From: Pictodentalium vernedei
Taxonomy: Eukaryota; Mollusca; Scaphopoda; Dentaliida; Dentaliidae
Assembly: GCA_031216915.1 (NCBI GenBank)
Contig: CM062290.1
Coordinates: forward strand, 256,787,597 to 256,851,596
Direction: 5' to 3'
Length of the DNA: 64,000 bases
The position numbers and the translations under genes are program-made. Under the pieces are notes generated by a model, which saw only the letters and a program-made list of their open reading frames with translations, was not told where the DNA came from and searched no databases. This document shows, piece after piece, positions 59,064-64,000 of this stretch (positions are counted from its first letter, which is position 1; every line of letters begins with the position of its first letter).

Positions 59064-59112
59064 TTAACCCTTTACCCCCAACGTAACGGCCAAAACCGGC
59101 CAGCGCTATTCA
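59064..59112 (+). mobile_element. Family A MITE stub
   Basis: Only the left 49 bp (ttaaccctttacccccaacg to cagcgctattcac) are present; the element breaks off abruptly. Confidence 0.75.
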
Positions 59113-59212
59113 CCTAAATTGCTGCCAGGTTTCTCTCCAGACACCCAGTATCTTACTCAACATGTGCTATACACTATGGTCCAGGGGTAAATGGCTGAAA
59201 TTCATATTAACT

Positions 59213-59280
59213 AAACTGATTCTCTATTAACAAATTGTTTATACCATTGTATAAACAGTTTGTTAACAGGGAATCAGTTT
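59213..59280. repeat. Hairpin
   Basis: aaactgattctctattaaca pairs with tgttaacagggaatcagttt, with inner attgtttata also paired. A second small pair, aactctctaccaataag and related units, follows to 59350. Confidence 0.65.
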
Positions 59281-60935
59281 CCCCGTTGATAAATTCTCTA
59301 TCAATAAGATAGAGAGTTTCCACTGTCAATAAACTCTCTACCAATAAGATATAATGTCCTGACTATTTGATGGCTCAGTCTTTTTTGACAGTATATAACA
59401 AACTGAGGGGAATAGGTTTGAAGGCTACCCACTAAGCCTGAGGCTTGAATGATCAATAACAACCCTGCATTTTGCTCATACGTGGAAATGACTGAAATTC
59501 ATAATTACGTAATGAGAGCCTGTGAAAGTAACCATTTGCATTGAGGAATGGCTTTTTGCCACTGTATGGTATCTACTATTCGTGGTGAGAAGAGTCCCTT
59601 TATTGGCAGATATGGTTAGATTACATTTATGTTAGATTACATAAATGATAATACTTTTAAAATGCTTGAACTTTTTCAAAATCAGTGATGGTGTGATGGG
59701 GAGTGGTGAACGTCTGTCCACATTCCCATACGGCTAACTCCCTATCCTGTACTACCTGTTAACCCAGAGGGGATGGAGTGGTGGCAAAAAGACCGATCAA
59801 TTTGCATTACTGATTGAAAAGATAAGAGCTCATAGGAAAATTCAGGCATGGGAAAAACGTGTTTTCAAAGCCGCTGATCTGCCCATCCACCCCTGCCTTG
59901 AGTTCTGAAAAAAATTTACGCCCCCCCCCCCCCGCCCCCCCCCCCCCCGAAACAAGTATATGTTTTATTTTTTGATAATATGTGAAAGTAGCGGCCCGAA
60001 CAGTCAGCCAAAGTTATTGAGAATTTCCCAAGTCGGTACCACATTTTTAGATATGGCTTTTGTTAGAGATGGGACATCTAAATTGTGAAAGAGGAAGGCA
60101 TGATACAGGCATTTGTATTAACAATTGAAAGAAATGACGTATATTGGACGCTGTGCTGGTTGGATAAAGGTGCCAATTCAAAAATTTGAAGCATCTGTGA
60201 GAAGTAGAAGTTAAGGAGAATATGTGTGCCAAATTTCAAGCGGATCGGTTCGGTGATGAAATCCACAGTGTGCCTGACTAAAAAAAAAAAACAAAAGAAA
60301 AAAAAACTGGCTGACGATCGCTATAAGTCACCAAATTCCCTGGGTGACGTAATTACTGAGGCATTTAAAAAATACTAATGGTGTTGTGAGCCCGTTCGCG
60401 GGTACCATGGGTACGGCGGGGCCGGGGTCTGAGAGGGTTGTAGTTCCAGGACTTTTTTCAGAAGGTATCATTTTTTTTTGTAATCATCACAATAAAATTG
60501 ATATTAAATTTTCATAGCATTGCCACTTCATGGAAGTAACAGATGCAAGCATAACAAACTGACCAGAATTTCCAACCACATATTATTTTAACTGTGGTGC
60601 TCCCTTTGCGTACAGCTACACACAACCTCGTTTTGCCTCACCTTACATTGGGCGAAATCGTCAACTTGAATCCACAAAATCGACAAAATCGGTTGATAAC
60701 GAATGACGAATAAGAACCTGGGAATACGTAACGGTTGTCACGTTCGTCTGAAGCATATCTGAGCTCACCCCCGCCCCTCATCAGATACATACAAAAAAAA
60801 AGAACCAAAGATTCAGCCGCACTCACTTTCAGAATTGTTCCGCGGCCCCTCGTTCAATTTTTGTAGTGTAATGTTATTTGCTGCTTTGCGACTGTCGGGT
60901 TGCTACATTCTGTAAAACAAGGTAATCGGCCGTCT

Positions 60936-61175
60936 TTAACCCTTTGAACCCTGGTGGTATCTGCCATATTAGTTCAATGACAGCAACTGGAAGTGTCCAT
61001 GTTTATTATTTAGGGGTAGACCAATTAATATTTTCAAAGTGCAGCCTTGGGGCTGCACGTTGAAAATATTGATTGGTCTACCACACACATGCTCTTGGCA
61101 TCCATCCAATTTAATGAAATTATGACGTATCATGTTCTTGGTCGGAAAAACGGCTGCTATGGTTCAAAGGGTTAA
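60936..61175. mobile_element. TTAA MITE family C, copy 3
   Basis: Ends ttaaccctttgaaccctgg and ggttcaaagggttaa; centre tcaaagtgcagccttggggc with complement. Confidence 0.9.
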
Positions 61176-62143
61176 CCTCCACGAATGCGTGAATAAAATA
61201 AGATGGAAATGACAATAATTAAGTAATTGCAATTTCCTAAAATTATATGTAGGCGAAATAATGCTTATTCAACAGTCTATACATGTTATTAATTATGGCA
61301 AGAAGATATAACAATATTAGTTAATTTTTGTGTTCTGGGTAAGAATTTTTCGACATCACTGATGCTCAATAATTGCTTTTCTGGGGACAGTATTGACATA
61401 TGTTCAATTTACTTAATACACATAATATGTGACTCTACGGAAGAAAACCAATATCAAGATTGCGGAATCGAGTACTCAAACAAAAGGCAGGAAGGAATGC
61501 AATCGTCTGATTTCTACTTGTATGACTCTAAATTGAATAATTAAATGAAAACATTTTTTATTGCTCAAGCTATGCCAGGATTCAATATTAAAATAGACTA
61601 GGGCAGTAAAGCTCTGAATTTGGAACAAACGCAGGCCTTGCACTAATTCGTTTTAAAATAAGGCTCAAGAAAAAAAACTTATTGCTTGAGAAAACTGTTA
61701 AAGCATTTTTATTAGGTTCATATATCGATGCTGAATACTCCACAAGAAAATGGAGATACCCTGAGTATTTTCAGGTCCTAAAAAATGCAGTTAACTAATT
61801 GTGTATTTCTGTTGGAAATTCCCAGAAAATAACTAGTTTTAGAGACGGCACTTCAATTCTTGTTGAAATGTTTCTCTTACTTGTTGCATGACCCATATCC
61901 CTCGTCATGTACTTTGTGCATCTATTTAAACATCTAATTTTAAGTGAGGCGATCATATTTTATTTCACACAATTGTAATAATGGAACAATATTTAGTACT
62001 GTGATACCTTTAGGAAATACAGTTTTTGGCTTTCATATCTGATTTCTCACCATTATTGAAGATTAAATGAGCATCGGAGGGTTGGTTCTCACACCAAGAA
62101 TATTGTTTTGTTTTGAAAATTTATACTTTTGTCACAATCAGCA
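61176..62143. other. Anonymous stretch
   Basis: AT-rich; nothing recognised. Confidence 0.3.
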
Positions 62144-62393
62144 TTAACTGGTAGAGTGCTGGAAGCCCATATTTGGGCTTTACTCTGAAGTGGCAGTACC
62201 AGCACTTAAAGGCTTCATATTTTGTGGATGTTGTTCATACCACCTTTGAAGTGAAATTATTTTGTCTGTTAGGATTTGCCTTGTTACAATTTATGGGAGA
62301 GTGCCTATAGGCACTCTCCCATAAATTGTAACCAGGCAAACATATGTGAATAAATTTTGATGACCAAAAATAATTCAGCACTCTACCAGTTAA
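62144..62393. mobile_element. TTAA MITE, separate family (E)
   Basis: TTAA at both ends (62144-62147, 62390-62393) with perfect 18-bp ends ttaactggtagagtgctg and complement. A 50-bp perfect palindrome sits at 62283-62332 (gttacaatttatgggagagt). The ends lack the CCCTTT of the other TTAA families. Confidence 0.88.
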
Positions 62394-63014
62394 AGGCTAT
62401 ATAGTGTCAAAAATAAGGCTTTGGATGCAAGCAATTCAAATCTTGGTCGAATTTAACTTCCGGAAACAGACAATATTTTCTGTGAAATGCCCAATAACAA
62501 AACAATCTACCCTATTAACAGATTTATGTAAGCTATGGTTTCATCCCATATGCCGGGGTGTCGAGGATGATCCAAACTGTCAAGCCCCCTCCCAAATCAC
62601 AATCAAACACACAGCCGGAAAACCTATATTACACTCCCATTCACTGATATGTGCAAGTTTTCACTCAATTATGCCGTTAAAACCGTTAGAAAACAATTTC
62701 TTCACACACAGAGCATTTTTGGAACACAGATGGGTGGAAAAATTGGAAAAGATCACATAATAAAATGACAAATGTGAATTTGTGCATAGCTATCAATATG
62801 GTTGTACAATTCCATTGCTGACAAGTTTACATTGTTGCAGCACAAAATTACTCTGACAGATGTGAAATATTTCCCACCTCTGATCCCAGTTCTCCACCAT
62901 ACCTAACCACATCCCATACTGGACCACTCAGCTGATGAAAACCTTTAAGTAAGACTTTATATTATGTTTTCTAAAACTTATGTTAATAGCTTAAACTTCG
63001 TGTTCATGTGATTT
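62394..63014. other. Anonymous stretch with one open frame
   Basis: A 118-codon frame at 62404-62760 shows no motif I recognise and begins inside MITE-flanking DNA. Probably chance. Confidence 0.35.
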
Positions 63015-63094
63015 GCTGTCAGACAGAAAACTAAGAGGATCTCGAGTGTTGCAACCGCAACACTCGAGATCCTCTTAGTTTTCTGTCTGACAGC
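63015..63094. repeat. Perfect hairpin, 38-bp arms, 4-nt loop
   Basis: gctgtcagacagaaaactaa... on the left arm (63015-63052) is the exact complement of 63057-63094; loop aacc. No flanking duplication recognised. Confidence 0.95.
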
Positions 63095-64000
63095 CTTGTC
63101 CTGGCTCTTCTCATTGCATTTTTCATTGTATGGGAGGCAATATTCTTATTTCTACTTCCAAAATGTGTGACTGATTGTTATGATAGTCCATCTGTCTGTC
63201 TGTCTCTCTGTCTGTCTGTTCATCTTACAAAGTGCTTCATTGCTTTTCATCTGCTTGGTTTTACACTTTCAATAATTGATAGCTGACTCTCAGTCACACC
63301 CCCATCTTATCTTATCTTAAACAACACATCTCTTGATCCCCTTGATGCAAACTTTGGTTCATCTCCTTGGAAACATTTTACTAAAATTTAACCCTTTTTC
63401 TCAAAATGGATGTTTGTAAGGATCAAAACCAAAGCTGTGATAGTGCAAATATGGGTACTTGCAGCTCAAACAGATCAGTATAGAATCAAAATTTGGTGGT
63501 TTCAGGGATTTTAACAGTGTTTTGAGATAAAATAGAAACAGAACAGGTCACCCTGTTGGTAAAAAGCTATGTGTTTTTGTTTTATCTGTGTCATATCAAT
63601 TAGTCTAGGTAACTCTTCTGCGAAAACTGGGGCTTTTTTCTTCTAAAAATGCAAAATATTCATCAAACACAATCCGAAATCTTTTCAGAAGCCAGGATGT
63701 GATTCCAAAAGTATTACAATTTAATATCACAAGAAGCTTGTGTTTTGTAAACATCATTTAAATGATGAATTATATTAAACTTGTTTATGAAAAGTAGCCT
63801 ACCGGGAGTCTAATTCAGGTCTGTACTTTTACCATGTTAGTAGGTGGAAGAAAAGTTTACAGTAATTGTTATGATAACATGGGGGAGCCTGTCGATAATG
63901 GGGGATTATGTAGCTGCAAATCCAATTTTTCAAAAACAAGTATGATTCTGTTGTTTTGGGGGATTTGGACATATGATTTTCTTGCGGCATGGGTAAATAA
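63095..64000. other. Anonymous right edge
   Basis: A (CTGT)n run at 63189-63219. No gene recognised. Confidence 0.35.

Larger units (their letters stand above)
58446..60935. other. Mostly anonymous stretch
   Basis: Apart from the MITE stub and hairpin listed separately, only C runs (59922-59949), A-rich DNA (60280-60307) and a T run (60471-60478) stand out. No gene recognised. Confidence 0.4.

Noticed and set aside
62404-62760. 118-codon frame as a gene
   Set aside because: No recognised domain and no splice or promoter context; His/Cys positions do not form a clear zinc finger.
131-63000. Most short open frames (60-130 codons) on both strands
   Set aside because: They lack recognisable domains, overlap one another, lie in MITEs, SINEs or microsatellites, and are of the length expected by chance in 64 kb.

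Overview
The window reads as non-coding, repeat-saturated DNA from an invertebrate animal genome. Evidence for this: no compact gene layout; tRNA-derived SINEs with A and B boxes; hundreds-of-bp palindromic MITEs; Tc1-like transposase relics; a solo LTR; microsatellites of (TTTA), (GA/CT) and (ACAAT) type; and long G/C homopolymers. I could not recognise one intact host gene. A marine deuterostome or lophotrochozoan is my best guess, but the sequence does not settle it.

Layout. 0.2-12.8 kb is a nested array of four related units of about 2.1-3 kb. The leftmost unit is interrupted at 367-1968 by a solo LTR; the sister unit at about 9.2 kb preserves the empty target. 12.8-21.5 kb is anonymous DNA with several MITEs, two SINE pieces and microsatellites. 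21.5-25.5 kb is one huge inverted repeat (arms about 1.6 kb, loop about 0.7 kb) flanked by a 6-bp direct repeat, a foldback-type transposon. 25.5-37.9 kb holds SINEs, TTAA-flanked MITEs and a dead Tc1-like element (31.07-32.11 kb). 37.9-41.9 kb is the most gene-like part: a transposon-like unit with about 185-bp inverted repeats around an ORF set. These ORFs encode a conserved N-terminal region, a predicted FEN/XPG-like (PIN-fold) nuclease and a nine-cysteine CXC (tesmin/TSO1-type) domain. A second, more decayed homologue lies on the minus strand at 46.8-48.45 kb. 45.5-46.2 kb is a degenerate 45-50 bp minisatellite. 52.0-55.2 kb is a second foldback relative, split by a 1.54-kb Tc1-like element whose TA insertion site can be read from the first foldback copy. 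The rest, to 64 kb, is anonymous DNA with further MITEs and one perfect 38-bp-arm hairpin near the end.

How the parts relate. At least six MITE families here end in TTAA, mostly TTAACCCTTT, so one or more TTAA-specific transposases (piggyBac or Kolobok type) probably worked on this genome; none is encoded in the window. The foldback arms recur in at least seven places and carry ETS/CRE, CACGTG, YY1-like and NRF1-like motifs. The CXC/nuclease unit is the best candidate for an under-described mobile system.
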